A stretch of DNA of 64,000 nt from assembly GCA_016715985.1 (NCBI GenBank), contig JADJXD010000001.1, positions 2,604,001-2,668,000 on the forward strand. The letters run 5' to 3'. The notes below the pieces were generated by a model. That model saw only the letters and a program-made list of their open reading frames with translations, searched no databases and was not told the DNA's origin. Below are positions 33,750-42,912 of the stretch, in pieces (positions within the stretch are counted from its first letter, which is position 1; every line of letters starts with the position of its first letter). Source of the DNA: Saprospiraceae bacterium. Its GTDB lineage: Bacteria > Bacteroidota > Bacteroidia > Chitinophagales > Saprospiraceae. The position numbers were made by a program, and so were the translations under genes.

Positions 33750-34838
33750 ATGAGAACATCCATCTTCAGATTCTTTATTTTTTTACTTTTCATAAGTGTG
33801 TATAATACGACTTATGCTACGGTTTGGACAGTGAGTAATGATCCTGCCCGGCCTGCACAGTTTACGACAATAACTGCTGCCGTCAATGCTGCATCACCGG
33901 GTGATACTTTGAGAATTGCCGGGTCTAATACAACATATGATGTTCCTACCTTATATTTTAAATTAGTGTTCATAGGAGAAGGAGCAAATAATCCAAATGG
34001 TCAATCAACACAATTATCTGGGTTTACTTTATCAAGGTTAAATTCTTCATTAGGAAGTAGCGGTTCCAAATTTTATGGTGTAAAATTTTCAGCGGGTGGT
34101 TCAGGAGTGATATATGTTACCCCAACATTTTCTGGAGGGACATTAGAGACCCAAGTGCTTGAAGATTTTATTTTTGAGAGATGCCAATTGGGACCGGTTT
34201 ATATTCAAGGGTCTACTAACACGAAGATAAAAAATATTCTGTTTAGAAATTGTTGGTTTTGGGGTGGAAATCCATTAATTGTATCGGGAGCACATATAAA
34301 TTCAATTACTCTAACAAATTGTGTAATTGACCCGAGAAATATACAAGGAGATGCACAACCTTTAAATGGGAATTTATTAATAAGAAATTGTTTGTTTTTA
34401 AATTCTACATCATCAAGATTTGTAAGTATAAATGGTGCTATTGTTGAAAACTGTATTTTTTATAAATCAGAACCCACAGGAGCGATAAATTCTGTTTTTA
34501 ACAACAATATTACTTATTTATGCAACAGTAATACAATTCCTTACGGGTCAAATGCAGGAAGTGGTAATTTGATTAATGTAAACCCTTTATTTATTTCATA
34601 TCCTCCTTTGGGTGCAGATTTTGCTTGGACACATAATTATGGACTACAGGTTGGATCACCGGCTTTAGGAACCGGATCCAACGGAACCAATATCGGACTG
34701 ACAGGAGGAAATGCACCCGTCAATAATATTCCGGGAAACAGCCGGATACCTGTAGTAACCGGATTGACCTTGCCTACATCATCTATTCCGGTAAACGGCA
34801 CATTAGAAATTAATATCCAGGCGATCAGCCGCAATTGA
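33750..34838 (+). CDS. Secreted beta-helix-like protein, paralog 1
   Basis: A 362-residue exported protein with a signal peptide (residues 1-23, ending TYA). The mature start WTVSNDPARPAQFTTITAAVNAASPGDTLRIAG is the typical first rung of right-handed beta-helix/pectate-lyase-like folds. Repeated rungs with N-C-(I/L/V)F patterns (FERCQLG, FRNCWFWGG, LTNCVID, IRNCLFL, VENCIFY) follow. No catalytic signature and no T9SS sorting domain are seen; the protein ends in NGTLEINIQAISRN. The next gene is a clear paralog, 45 bp downstream. Likely first gene of the operon 33750-41530 under the palindromic operator. Function unknown; a surface or matrix role is inferred. Confidence 0.75.
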   Translation: MRTSIFRFFIFLLFISVYNTTYATVWTVSNDPARPAQFTTITAAVNAASPGDTLRIAGSNTTYDVPTLYFKLVFIGEGANNPNGQSTQLSGFTLSRLNSSLGSSGSKFYGVKFSAGGSGVIYVTPTFSGGTLETQVLEDFIFERCQLGPVYIQGSTNTKIKNILFRNCWFWGGNPLIVSGAHINSITLTNCVIDPRNIQGDAQPLNGNLLIRNCLFLNSTSSRFVSINGAIVENCIFYKSEPTGAINSVFNNNITYLCNSNTIPYGSNAGSGNLINVNPLFISYPPLGADFAWTHNYGLQVGSPALGTGSNGTNIGLTGGNAPVNNIPGNSRIPVVTGLTLPTSSIPVNGTLEINIQAISRN

Positions 34839-34883
34839 ATTATTTTATATTCATTTTCTTCAAACTAAATTAAAAATAATCTT

Positions 34884-35981
34884 ATGAAACTCATACTAAG
34901 AATATACCTTATACTCACTTCCTTTTTTGTTTACAACAATGGTTATGCTATTCAATGGACTGTAAGTAATGACCCCACTCGTCCTGCACAGTTTACATCT
35001 GTTGAAAGCGCTATAAATGCAGCTGCTAACGGTGATACGATATTAGTAGCCGGATCTCAAACAACTTACGTTATAGCTACCAATCCTTTAATCATTAATA
35101 AAAGTATAATACTTATAGGCGAAGGGGTTAACAACCCGGATGGGTTTAGCACAAATCTTCAAGTAGGCTCAATGACTTTTGGTCGGTTAAACCCTACTCA
35201 AAGTTGTAATGATTCTAAAATTATTGGAATTACATTCAACAGTGTTGCAATAACTATAAATGGAGACTTTTTAGGTTCTTCAGCTCTTGAAAGAACTATT
35301 GATAATGTTGAATTTTTAGGTTGCAAATTTATTTATTCAGGACTTGTTTTTTCGAATATATATAATAATTGTAAAATACAGAATTGTTTATTTGACTTCG
35401 TGGATATTAGGTTTTATGATTCTCCTACTAATTTGAGTATAAGTAACTCAGTATTCTTTACCAACAATAGTTATTTTCTATCTTCTAATGTAAATTTAAA
35501 TCATCAGATTTTTGTGAAAAACTGTCTATTCTTAAACAGAACAAATAACTTATTTTTTAGTATTAATGGAATTGTGGTTGAAAATTGTATTTTTTATAAG
35601 TCCGAGCCAACTGGCACCATTACAAATTCAATCTTTAATAATAACCTGACATACTTGTGTAACAATAATACACTTCCACCAGCAGGTTCAGGAAATTCAG
35701 GAAGTGGTAACATAGAGAATACCAACCCGCTTTTTATTAATTATCCACCTTTAGGAGCAGATTTTGCATGGACTCATGATTACGGACTTCTGGCAGGGTC
35801 TCCAGCGATTGGGGCAGGAACTGGAGGTACTAATATAGGGCTCACAGGAGGTACTTATCCGCTCAATCAACTGAAAGGCAACTCACCTTTACCGGTGGTT
35901 ACCTCGCTTTCCCTGCCTAATAGTTCTGTGCCACTGAATGGAACACTGCAAGGAAATATCCAGGCTAAAGTACGCAATTAA
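34884..35981 (+). CDS. Secreted beta-helix-like protein, paralog 2
   Basis: A 365-residue paralog of the preceding gene, with signal peptide (ending GYA) and the same WTVSNDPTRPAQFTSVESAINAAANGDTI opening. The two proteins share the C-terminal stretch VENCIFYKSEPTG, then YPPLGADFAWTH.YGL and GTNIGLTGG, and end alike (NGTLQGNIQAKVRN here). The middle rungs have diverged strongly, so this is an old tandem duplication with a constrained C-terminal half. Neither copy shows a recognisable T9SS domain, so the shared tail could be a binding or export module. 45 bp after paralog 1 and 35 bp before the giant protein gene. Confidence 0.75.
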   Translation: MKLILRIYLILTSFFVYNNGYAIQWTVSNDPTRPAQFTSVESAINAAANGDTILVAGSQTTYVIATNPLIINKSIILIGEGVNNPDGFSTNLQVGSMTFGRLNPTQSCNDSKIIGITFNSVAITINGDFLGSSALERTIDNVEFLGCKFIYSGLVFSNIYNNCKIQNCLFDFVDIRFYDSPTNLSISNSVFFTNNSYFLSSNVNLNHQIFVKNCLFLNRTNNLFFSINGIVVENCIFYKSEPTGTITNSIFNNNLTYLCNNNTLPPAGSGNSGSGNIENTNPLFINYPPLGADFAWTHDYGLLAGSPAIGAGTGGTNIGLTGGTYPLNQLKGNSPLPVVTSLSLPNSSVPLNGTLQGNIQAKVRN

Positions 35982-36016
35982 ACCCCCTTTTTCATTCATC
36001 CGATAACATAAAATAA

Positions 36017-39000
36017 ATGAAAAGGTCCTTATTTTGTTCTTTAAGAATTTTGTCCATCGTAACAGTATTACTATGTATATATGGTCATGTTTCAGGACAA
36101 AAGACCATTGTAAGCGCTGAGTATTTTATTGATACGGATCCGGGGGTGGGTTCTGCGACTGCTATCACGGTTACACCTTCAGCTATGATAGACGAAGAGT
36201 TTTTTGTGCCTTTAACAGGCATACCACAAGGTTTTCATATGCTTGCTGTACGTGCAAAAGACTCTGACGGTTGGTGGAATGTAGCTACTGCAAAGTTGTT
36301 TTACATCAATCCCAATAATATTCCGATACCTCCCGTTGAAAATTTTAACAACGTTCTGGTCGATGCGGAATATTTTTTCGATACGGATCCAGGGGAGGGA
36401 AATGGGATTCCGACACAAATACCTGTGGGAACAAATATTGAAATTCAACGATCTTTTGCTACAGGAAGTCTGATGGCAGGAGCGCATAAAGTAGGGGTCA
36501 GGGTCAGACAATTAAATGGTCAGTGGAGCAGTACTTTTGGTATAAATTTTACGGTCACTACACCGGTTTGCAGTTTGCCATCAGCGGATTTCAGTTTTAC
36601 AATGGTCAATGCCGGTCAGTCTGTGACATTGACTAATTTGTCTTCCAATCTGTCTGTCACCCCTACATATGAATGGGATATACTTGCTAATGGATCCGTC
36701 GAATATATGACCGAAAACGCCTCGCACACATTTAATAGTGCCGGTTTATATGATATTCGACTAAGAGTGATCAATGAGCCGGGATGTACCACATCAGTCG
36801 TAAAACAGGTGGAAGTAGGGCCCATTTATTCAAGACTTATTACACTCGATGGTCCGGCTTCTTTTTGTGAAGGAGACACTGTATTACTTACCGCTCCCGC
36901 AGGAAGCGGATGGGTCTGGCAGGATGGTTATTCACTTCAGGAACGTGAAGTAACCACTTCAGGGCACTTTCAGGTAAGTTATACAGATCAGAATAATAAC
37001 ACGGCGTTATCTGATTTAATTTATATCAATATGTATCCTGCCCTAGATATTGTAAAAGATTCCACACCGGATTTTAATAGTCAGAATTTAGGTTCAGCGG
37101 CTATATTTGCTTCAGGAGGCAGTTCAAATATTTATAGTTTTCAATGGTCCAATGCTGCCACAACCTATCTTTTGACCGGTCTGTCAGCAGGTAATTATCT
37201 GGTGACCGTAAGTGACGGCGTATGTCCTGATACTATTTCCATCACCGTTCCCAATATCAGCAATTTGGGAGATGATCTGGTAGCTGTTGAATATTTTATC
37301 GGTTATACAGATCCGGGCCCGGGAAATGGTACACCTTTATTACCATCTCTTGCCGGTGAAGAAGTTTCTTCTTACTGGGACATACCTGTATCAGCATTAA
37401 GCTTTGGTCCCAACAGGCTGAATGTCCGGGTTAAAAGAGCAAGTGGTTTTTGGGGTATGCCCACTTCATTACTGATTTATAAACCGGATATTCCCGAACC
37501 GCTTCAAGCCGGTAATATCAAAAAGATGGAATATTTTTTTGATACAGATCCCGGCCCCGGCAAAGCGTTCCCTCTGACGGTTGCTCCACCCGTGAGCAAT
37601 GTTGATGACGACTACCTGATTGATTTCGCAGGATTAACGCCGGGATTACACAAACTTACTGTGAGGGCTGCCAATGAACTCAATGAATGGGGTATAGAAA
37701 AGACGATTAGTGTCCTTATTGATAATCCCTTACCGCCCATAGATATCAATGAATATCCTTTGGTAAGCGGAGAATATTTTTTCAATTCAGATCCCGGAGA
37801 AGGTAAAGGAAACAGTTTTAGTATGAATCCGGCGCAGTCGATTAATATCAAAAGATTAGCTGAGTTGGCTATGCTCAATCCCGGAAACCATAAAGTTGGA
37901 ATCCGTGTCAAAGATTTGAGCGGAGCTTGGAGCACATCGCAATATGTAAATTTTACAGTGACTACACCTTCCTGTACCCTGCCGATAGCTGATTTTACCT
38001 ATACGCAGGCAAATGCCGGAGCAGAAATGTTATTTACAGCACAAAATACAGGAACAGAGGTAGGCACAACCTATGTCTGGGATGTAATGGCAAATGGCAC
38101 AACAGACTATATTACTGAAAATATGGCACATACATTTTCCACACCGGGTGTATATGATGTGTTGTATAAAGCAGATAATGGTTCAGGATGTTTTAATATG
38201 AAGCTCAAACAGGTCATCGTCGGTCCTTTGTTGGATAATACCATACAGTTAAACGGGCCTTCGGAATTTTGTTCCGGAGGAAGTGTGACGCTTACAGCAC
38301 CTGCGGGAACCGGCTTCCTTTGGAGTTCAGGCCAGACAACTCAAAGCATTGCAGTCAATAATTCGGGTACATTTGAGGTAAGCTATGTGGATCTGAACGG
38401 AACGAACAGAGTAAGCGAGTCCGTACAGATAGTAGTCAGGCCATCGTTGATTACATCACTCACCATCAGCCCTGCCAATAACAGTGAAGCAAATGGCTCA
38501 GCTAATGTAGCCGTGCAGGGAGGGAGTACCTTTACTTACAATTACAATTGGTCCGGCGGTCAAACGACTTCGGCAATTACGAATGTCGCTCCCAACACGT
38601 ATATGCTGACCATCTCTGATCCATATTGTCCGGCTATTTTAAATATAGAAATTCCAAATCTGACGGGAATACCACAGGGTATTATAGCTGCAGAATTTTT
38701 TACAATGGCTGATCCTGGACCGGGAAATGGTACAGCTATTCTTATCAGTAAAGATGCTGAGATCAACAGTTATTTCTCTTTGGACATGACCGGTTACGTT
38801 GCAGGTGTTCATAATCTGTATATCAGAGTACGCAGTTCCAATGGTTTTTGGAGTATGCCCGGAAAACTAACCGTGGTGATTACAGACTTATCAACTGTAC
38901 CGCAGCACAAACCGGATATAGTAGCAGCACAATATTTTTTTAATTCAGATCCGGGTATCGCTTCTTCATTTCCTTTATCCGGTATTACCTCAGATACGAT

Positions 39001-41530
39001 GATTAATGACAACCCCGAATTTAGTTTTGCTGGTCTGGACCCCGGGTTGCACCGATTATTTGTTAGGGTAAAGAATGACGAAGGCAACTGGAGTCAGGCA
39101 ATACCGATAGATGTACTTGTCGATTTTATGCTGCCATCACCTGACATCAATGAATATCCTATAGTTTGGGCTGAGATATTTTTTGGAACAGACCCGGGAG
39201 TAGGCAAAGGGATGGGAAGAGCCATTCCACCAGGTATGAGTGTGAATATTCTTCGTGATTTTCAGTTGAATGCATTGAGCCCGGGCACCTATACAGCATA
39301 CCTTCGTGTGAAAACCCTGAATCATCAATGGAGTATGCCACAGGGCTTTACATTCAGTATATTTCAGACAGAAGACTGTACACAGCCGGTACCTGATTTT
39401 ACATATGTGAATGCTGATGCCGGCATGCCGATGCAATTTACAAATTCCAGCACAGCATTATCCGCAGAACCATCGTATCAGTGGGATATTTTGTCTGACG
39501 GTACCGTCGAATATACCACTGATAATGCAAGTCACACATTTCCTGCTGCGGGATTGTATCAGGTAAGACTTAGAGTTGCAAATTCGTTTCTTTGTTATAA
39601 GTCAATCATAAAAGAAGTTGAAGTCGGACCTTATCAAAACAACGCTCTCACCCTAAGTGGATCCACTTTTTTATGTGGTGGTGACAGTCTGATCATAACG
39701 GCACCAATCGGAACCAATTATGTATGGAGTACGGGAGCAACAACACAGAGTATTACGGTGAAGACCGCAGGAAATTATCAGGTACTTTACACCGATGGTA
39801 ATGGAAATTCCAGAGCCAGCGAAGAAGTCTCTGTTCAGGTAAATCCTGAAATTTTGGTTACCGCTTCAGCAAGTCCAGCAAATGACGGAGATAATAATGG
39901 AAGTGCAAATGTTTTTGTGTCAGGGGGTAATACTTATTTCTATAACTATAACTGGTCCAATGGTAGTAATCAAGCTATGCAGACTGGGCTGTTACCGGGT
40001 GTTTACACAGTGACGGTTTCAGATCTGAGTTGTGATAAGATTTTGAATATCAATATTGCTGATCTTATAAATTCTACAGACGGGATTGTAGCTGCAGAAT
40101 ATTTTTTAGGTAATACTGATCCCGGTCCCGGAAACGGACTACCCATCATCATTACGAAAGCCAATGAAATCAATTCATTTTTTACTCTGAATTTGGGTGT
40201 ATTAACTCCTGGCATATATAATATGTATGTCAGAGTAAAAAGAGCCAACGGATTTTGGAGTGTTGTAAAACCATTATTGATATCTGTAAGTGATTATACA
40301 CCGTTACCTCCATACATCAGACCCAATATAGTTTCGCTGGAATATTTTTTTGGAACTACTGATCCCGGAGAGACCATGGGCATAGGATGGAATTCATTTT
40401 CTCCTGATACCACAATTTCTGTTCAGGTACCTGTTTCCGTAGCATCACAGGGATTTGGGCCAAAATCCATTTATTTGAGATTCAAAGACTCAGAAGGTCA
40501 ATACAGTATAGTCAAAGGTGGCACATTTCAGATATGCGATCAACCAACTTCCCCTACAGTATCTGATGATATAGTTGCTTGTCAGGGAAATACTGTCATG
40601 CTTACTTCATCATCCAATTTGCCGGGCATCACATATTATTGGGAAGGACCTGATGGATTTAGTTCCACCCAACAGAATGTTACTATCTCTAACGTAGGTA
40701 TCCCGAATGCAGGTCTTTACAAAGCTTTTGCTGTCGTAGATGGTAATTGTTACAGTATGGGATCAGAAGTAGAATTATCAGTTGGATTATTACCAACTCT
40801 ACCCGGAGACATTTTAACAACTGCCACTGAATGCAAAGAAGCCACTGTATTTTTTGTTCCGTTTATAAATAACGCCACTAATTATGAATGGACATTCCCC
40901 AATGGCATAACTATTTTTGCCGGAAACAACACCAATAATATTGCAGTCACTTTTGATGGTTACATTGGTTCGTTTGACTTGCAGGTCAGAGGATCCAATG
41001 CATGTGGTACAACAATTTATTCAACTCCATTAAATGTAAATACCTGTTTTTGCAGAGATGTAAAAAATGTAAATGATGGGGGACTCTCTTCTTTACGAAA
41101 TGCAATCGGGTGTGCAAATCCGGTGGATACCATACAATTTGACAATCAGGTGATAGGGCAAACGATAAATATTTCTTCCGGTGCACTGACGATAAATAAA
41201 AATATTGTCATTCGTCCCAACGACGACAATGATTTAACCGGAAACGGGGAATTATTTCGAGGTGTTTTTAATAATGATCGGGTAATTATTTCTAACAATA
41301 CTTCAGGGCCTGTCTTTAATGTATTAAACGGAAGCTCTCTGATTTTAAATCAAGTCGATTTATATGTGGGCGAGGATGAAAATGCCCATGGCATTATAAC
41401 ATCAGGTATTCTTATTTTAAATGATACACATATTTATCAAAAACCCGGAGCCGTTGGTACGGCGCTTACAGCTAATCCTGGAGCAGATGTAAGTATTCTT
41501 GGTTCTACCAAAGTTTTGATTGAAGAGTAG
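36017..41530 (+). CDS. Giant secreted protein with ten DPG modules, PKD and SprB-like domains
   Basis: A 1837-residue exported protein (signal peptide ending HVSGQ). A module with the signature YF(F/I)..(T/S)DPG.G followed by a GFH.L.VR.KD..G.W pattern occurs ten times, near residues 36, 118, 425, 505, 586, 892, 972, 1053, 1361 and 1441. PKD-like domains start near 182, 651 and 1120 and SprB-like domains near 348, 818 and 1287. The order PKD, Ig-like, SprB-like, DPG, DPG, DPG repeats with a period of about 468 residues. After an Ig-like and a PKD-like unit the protein ends in a short beta-helix-like segment opening with NVNDGGLSSLRNAI and closing GSTKVLIEE. There is no T9SS C-terminal domain. 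SprB-like repeats suggest a surface adhesin or motility-related role; this is inference. Confidence 0.8.
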   Translation: MKRSLFCSLRILSIVTVLLCIYGHVSGQKTIVSAEYFIDTDPGVGSATAITVTPSAMIDEEFFVPLTGIPQGFHMLAVRAKDSDGWWNVATAKLFYINPNNIPIPPVENFNNVLVDAEYFFDTDPGEGNGIPTQIPVGTNIEIQRSFATGSLMAGAHKVGVRVRQLNGQWSSTFGINFTVTTPVCSLPSADFSFTMVNAGQSVTLTNLSSNLSVTPTYEWDILANGSVEYMTENASHTFNSAGLYDIRLRVINEPGCTTSVVKQVEVGPIYSRLITLDGPASFCEGDTVLLTAPAGSGWVWQDGYSLQEREVTTSGHFQVSYTDQNNNTALSDLIYINMYPALDIVKDSTPDFNSQNLGSAAIFASGGSSNIYSFQWSNAATTYLLTGLSAGNYLVTVSDGVCPDTISITVPNISNLGDDLVAVEYFIGYTDPGPGNGTPLLPSLAGEEVSSYWDIPVSALSFGPNRLNVRVKRASGFWGMPTSLLIYKPDIPEPLQAGNIKKMEYFFDTDPGPGKAFPLTVAPPVSNVDDDYLIDFAGLTPGLHKLTVRAANELNEWGIEKTISVLIDNPLPPIDINEYPLVSGEYFFNSDPGEGKGNSFSMNPAQSINIKRLAELAMLNPGNHKVGIRVKDLSGAWSTSQYVNFTVTTPSCTLPIADFTYTQANAGAEMLFTAQNTGTEVGTTYVWDVMANGTTDYITENMAHTFSTPGVYDVLYKADNGSGCFNMKLKQVIVGPLLDNTIQLNGPSEFCSGGSVTLTAPAGTGFLWSSGQTTQSIAVNNSGTFEVSYVDLNGTNRVSESVQIVVRPSLITSLTISPANNSEANGSANVAVQGGSTFTYNYNWSGGQTTSAITNVAPNTYMLTISDPYCPAILNIEIPNLTGIPQGIIAAEFFTMADPGPGNGTAILISKDAEINSYFSLDMTGYVAGVHNLYIRVRSSNGFWSMPGKLTVVITDLSTVPQHKPDIVAAQYFFNSDPGIASSFPLSGITSDTMINDNPEFSFAGLDPGLHRLFVRVKNDEGNWSQAIPIDVLVDFMLPSPDINEYPIVWAEIFFGTDPGVGKGMGRAIPPGMSVNILRDFQLNALSPGTYTAYLRVKTLNHQWSMPQGFTFSIFQTEDCTQPVPDFTYVNADAGMPMQFTNSSTALSAEPSYQWDILSDGTVEYTTDNASHTFPAAGLYQVRLRVANSFLCYKSIIKEVEVGPYQNNALTLSGSTFLCGGDSLIITAPIGTNYVWSTGATTQSITVKTAGNYQVLYTDGNGNSRASEEVSVQVNPEILVTASASPANDGDNNGSANVFVSGGNTYFYNYNWSNGSNQAMQTGLLPGVYTVTVSDLSCDKILNINIADLINSTDGIVAAEYFLGNTDPGPGNGLPIIITKANEINSFFTLNLGVLTPGIYNMYVRVKRANGFWSVVKPLLISVSDYTPLPPYIRPNIVSLEYFFGTTDPGETMGIGWNSFSPDTTISVQVPVSVASQGFGPKSIYLRFKDSEGQYSIVKGGTFQICDQPTSPTVSDDIVACQGNTVMLTSSSNLPGITYYWEGPDGFSSTQQNVTISNVGIPNAGLYKAFAVVDGNCYSMGSEVELSVGLLPTLPGDILTTATECKEATVFFVPFINNATNYEWTFPNGITIFAGNNTNNIAVTFDGYIGSFDLQVRGSNACGTTIYSTPLNVNTCFCRDVKNVNDGGLSSLRNAIGCANPVDTIQFDNQVIGQTINISSGALTINKNIVIRPNDDNDLTGNGELFRGVFNNDRVIISNNTSGPVFNVLNGSSLILNQVDLYVGEDENAHGIITSGILILNDTHIYQKPGAVGTALTANPGADVSILGSTKVLIEE
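36561..40535 (+). repeat. Roughly 1405-bp super-repeats within the DPG/PKD protein
   Basis: PKD domains begin near 36561, 37968 and 39375, evenly spaced by about 1405 bp. The first two periods carry PKD, Ig-like, SprB-like and three DPG modules; the third carries two DPG modules before the C-terminal region. The copies are well diverged in sequence, unlike the 690-bp array at 5759-9193. Confidence 0.75.
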
Positions 41531-41548
41531 GTTATATTTTTGAGTAAC

Positions 41549-41580
41549 GGGGAATTGAAATTATTTCAAATTCCCCTTTT
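41549..41580 (+). terminator. Terminator of the secreted-protein operon
   Basis: GGGGAATT (41549-41556) pairs with AATTCCCC (41569-41576) and GAAA pairs with TTTC inside, with one bulged A and a TTA loop, followed by TTTT. It lies 19 nt after the stop of the giant gene and separates it from the small membrane-protein gene. Confidence 0.7.
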
Positions 41581-41610
41581 GAAAATTATATCAAATTAAA
41601 TTTTATCAAT

Positions 41611-41934
41611 ATGTATTACTACGCAATCGTTGGAGCTTTGCTTCCTGAAATATTAAAACTTATAGAGGGAAAGTTTGACCCGAATTTTCCATCACATCTA
41701 AAACAATTACCCTATTATGTTGCCGTAACGGGTCAGATTGTTCTTGGCGTTTTTACCTATCACTTGTTGGCAGATCAAGTTGGTGATAATCCAATAATGT
41801 CAGTTGCTTGTGGTTATGGCGGTGCTACAATTCTATCCAAAATTCTGGGTAAAATAGTAGATTTATTATCAGGGGGGCAGGAAAACAAAATTGCTGGACG
41901 AAAAATGACTTTCAGCGATTATTGGAAATTATAA
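41611..41934 (+). CDS. Small membrane protein of unknown function
   Basis: A 107-residue protein with two hydrophobic stretches (about residues 34-55 and 62-87) and a basic C-terminal tail. I do not recognise a family; size and layout recall phage-holin-like proteins, but no lysis or phage genes are nearby. It is 12 bp upstream of the LytTR regulator gene, so it probably shares a transcript and may be its membrane partner, as small membrane proteins often accompany LytTR regulators. That partnership is inferred. Confidence 0.55.
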   Translation: MYYYAIVGALLPEILKLIEGKFDPNFPSHLKQLPYYVAVTGQIVLGVFTYHLLADQVGDNPIMSVACGYGGATILSKILGKIVDLLSGGQENKIAGRKMTFSDYWKL

Positions 41935-41946
41935 CTTTTAAAACAT

Positions 41947-42396
41947 TTGACTATGCAACTCATCAAAACAAAAAAAGCTGTTCATCAGGATTATCCAAAT
42001 GATCTGGATATCCAAGCAGCATTGTCCATAATCAGCACCTTACAAAAAGAAATAGAACGTCATAATCAACATACGGGGGTTGATCGAAATATGGTCACTA
42101 TTCATGCCGGAAAAGTGCATATCATGGTGAGAATGACGGATATTTTATACATCGAAGCGCAGAGTAATTATACAACAGTTTATATCCGGAACAAAAACGC
42201 AATATTGGTAAGCAAGACTCTAAAATACTGGGAAAACACCCTTGATAAAAATCTTTTTATCCGATGTCACAGAAGTTATTTAGTCAACAGACATGAGATA
42301 AAGATGTATGATAGAAAAGAAAGAATTGTAGAATTATCAAATAATGTTAATGTAGTTGCTAACAAAAAGTTTTGCAACCAAATTGAAAAATATTAA
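41947..42396 (+). CDS. LytTR-family DNA-binding regulator without receiver domain
   Basis: A 149-residue protein whose residues about 50-149 are a LytTR domain: VRMTDILYIEAQSNYTTVYI, LVSKTLKYWENTL, FIRCHRSYLVNRHEIK and the closing VVANKKF. The N-terminal 45 residues are charged and helical and lack a response-regulator receiver. It is therefore a stand-alone LytTR DNA-binding protein. It lies after the secreted-protein operon terminator and directly follows the small membrane protein gene. A target is not evident; neighbouring surface-protein genes are candidates by position only. Confidence 0.88.
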   Translation: MTMQLIKTKKAVHQDYPNDLDIQAALSIISTLQKEIERHNQHTGVDRNMVTIHAGKVHIMVRMTDILYIEAQSNYTTVYIRNKNAILVSKTLKYWENTLDKNLFIRCHRSYLVNRHEIKMYDRKERIVELSNNVNVVANKKFCNQIEKY

Positions 42397-42407
42397 ACCT
42401 ATTAATC

Positions 42408-42506
42408 ATGAAAAAATTAATTTTCTTCTGGGCCATTTTTATTGGAATATTCAATGTAGGGATATCCAATCTGGACCGGAATAATAGTTTGAGATTTTTT
42501 TATTGA
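42408..42506 (+). CDS. Possible remnant: signal-peptide-only mini-ORF
   Basis: A 32-codon frame starting 11 nt after the LytTR stop encodes a perfect-looking Sec signal start (MKKLIFFWAIFIGIFNVGIS) and then stops after 12 more residues. This could be a decayed secreted-protein gene or a genuine small exported peptide. The following 170 bp show no continuation that I can recognise. Confidence 0.25.
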   Translation: MKKLIFFWAIFIGIFNVGISNLDRNNSLRFFY

Positions 42507-42647
42507 CCCCATTTCTGCAAGTAATTAAATTAACTGTTCCATTATTTCTTACCACAGAATCTCAAAATCTATTTCAAATCTTAATAATCCGTACAACAAT
42601 TTAAGATCAACCTGAAAAAATAGTACTAAATTTTAAGATATCCCAAA

Positions 42648-42672
42648 AATGATATAAATTTGTGATATCATT
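42648..42672 (+). promoter_or_regulatory. Operator-promoter of the toxin-antitoxin operon
   Basis: AATGATAT (42648-42655) and ATATCATT (42665-42672) form a perfect 8-bp inverted repeat with a 9-nt spacer. The -7 box TAAATTTG (42655-42662) lies inside it, and the antitoxin ATG is only 9 nt beyond. A repressor bound here would cover the promoter, as expected for autorepression by an antitoxin or toxin-antitoxin complex. Confidence 0.6.
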
Positions 42673-42681
42673 AAATAGTAT

Positions 42682-42912
42682 ATGAAATCGATATTATTAA
42701 AATTAGACGAATCCATTTTCCGGGAGACTGAAATAATACTTTCGGGAAAAAATGTTTCCAGAAACAGATACATCAATGATGCCTTAGAGTATTATAATAC
42801 AATGCAGAAAAGACAAATTTTGGCAAAAACTCTCAAAGATGAATCTAACTTGGTAAAAGAGGATTCAATCAGCATTTTAAAAGATTTTGAAAAAATTGAT
42901 TATGCAGATTAA
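42682..42912 (+). CDS. Antitoxin of a MazEF/PemIK-type pair (ribbon-helix-helix-like)
   Basis: A 76-residue acidic protein with an N-terminal MKSILLKLDESIFRETE strand followed by helices (SRNRYINDALEYYNTM), the usual layout of a ribbon-helix-helix DNA-binding domain. The charged C-terminus is of the kind that wraps the toxin. It overlaps the mazF-like gene by 11 bp and is preceded by a palindrome overlapping its promoter. The function is assigned mainly from context and layout. Confidence 0.75.
   Translation: MKSILLKLDESIFRETEIILSGKNVSRNRYINDALEYYNTMQKRQILAKTLKDESNLVKEDSISILKDFEKIDYAD

Noticed and set aside
33750..35981. Pectate lyase or other polysaccharide lyases
   Set aside because: The opening and rungs fit a beta-helix, but no catalytic Asp/Lys/Arg pattern of lyase families is visible, so only a fold-level call is made.
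41040..41530. Truncation of the DPG/PKD protein, since a beta-helix start is cut short
   Set aside because: The frame ends cleanly, is followed by a good terminator, and short beta-helix tails of this kind are plausible ends; there is no remnant of a longer helix downstream.
41611..41934. Phage holin
   Set aside because: Size and two hydrophobic stretches fit loosely, but there is no endolysin or other phage gene nearby.
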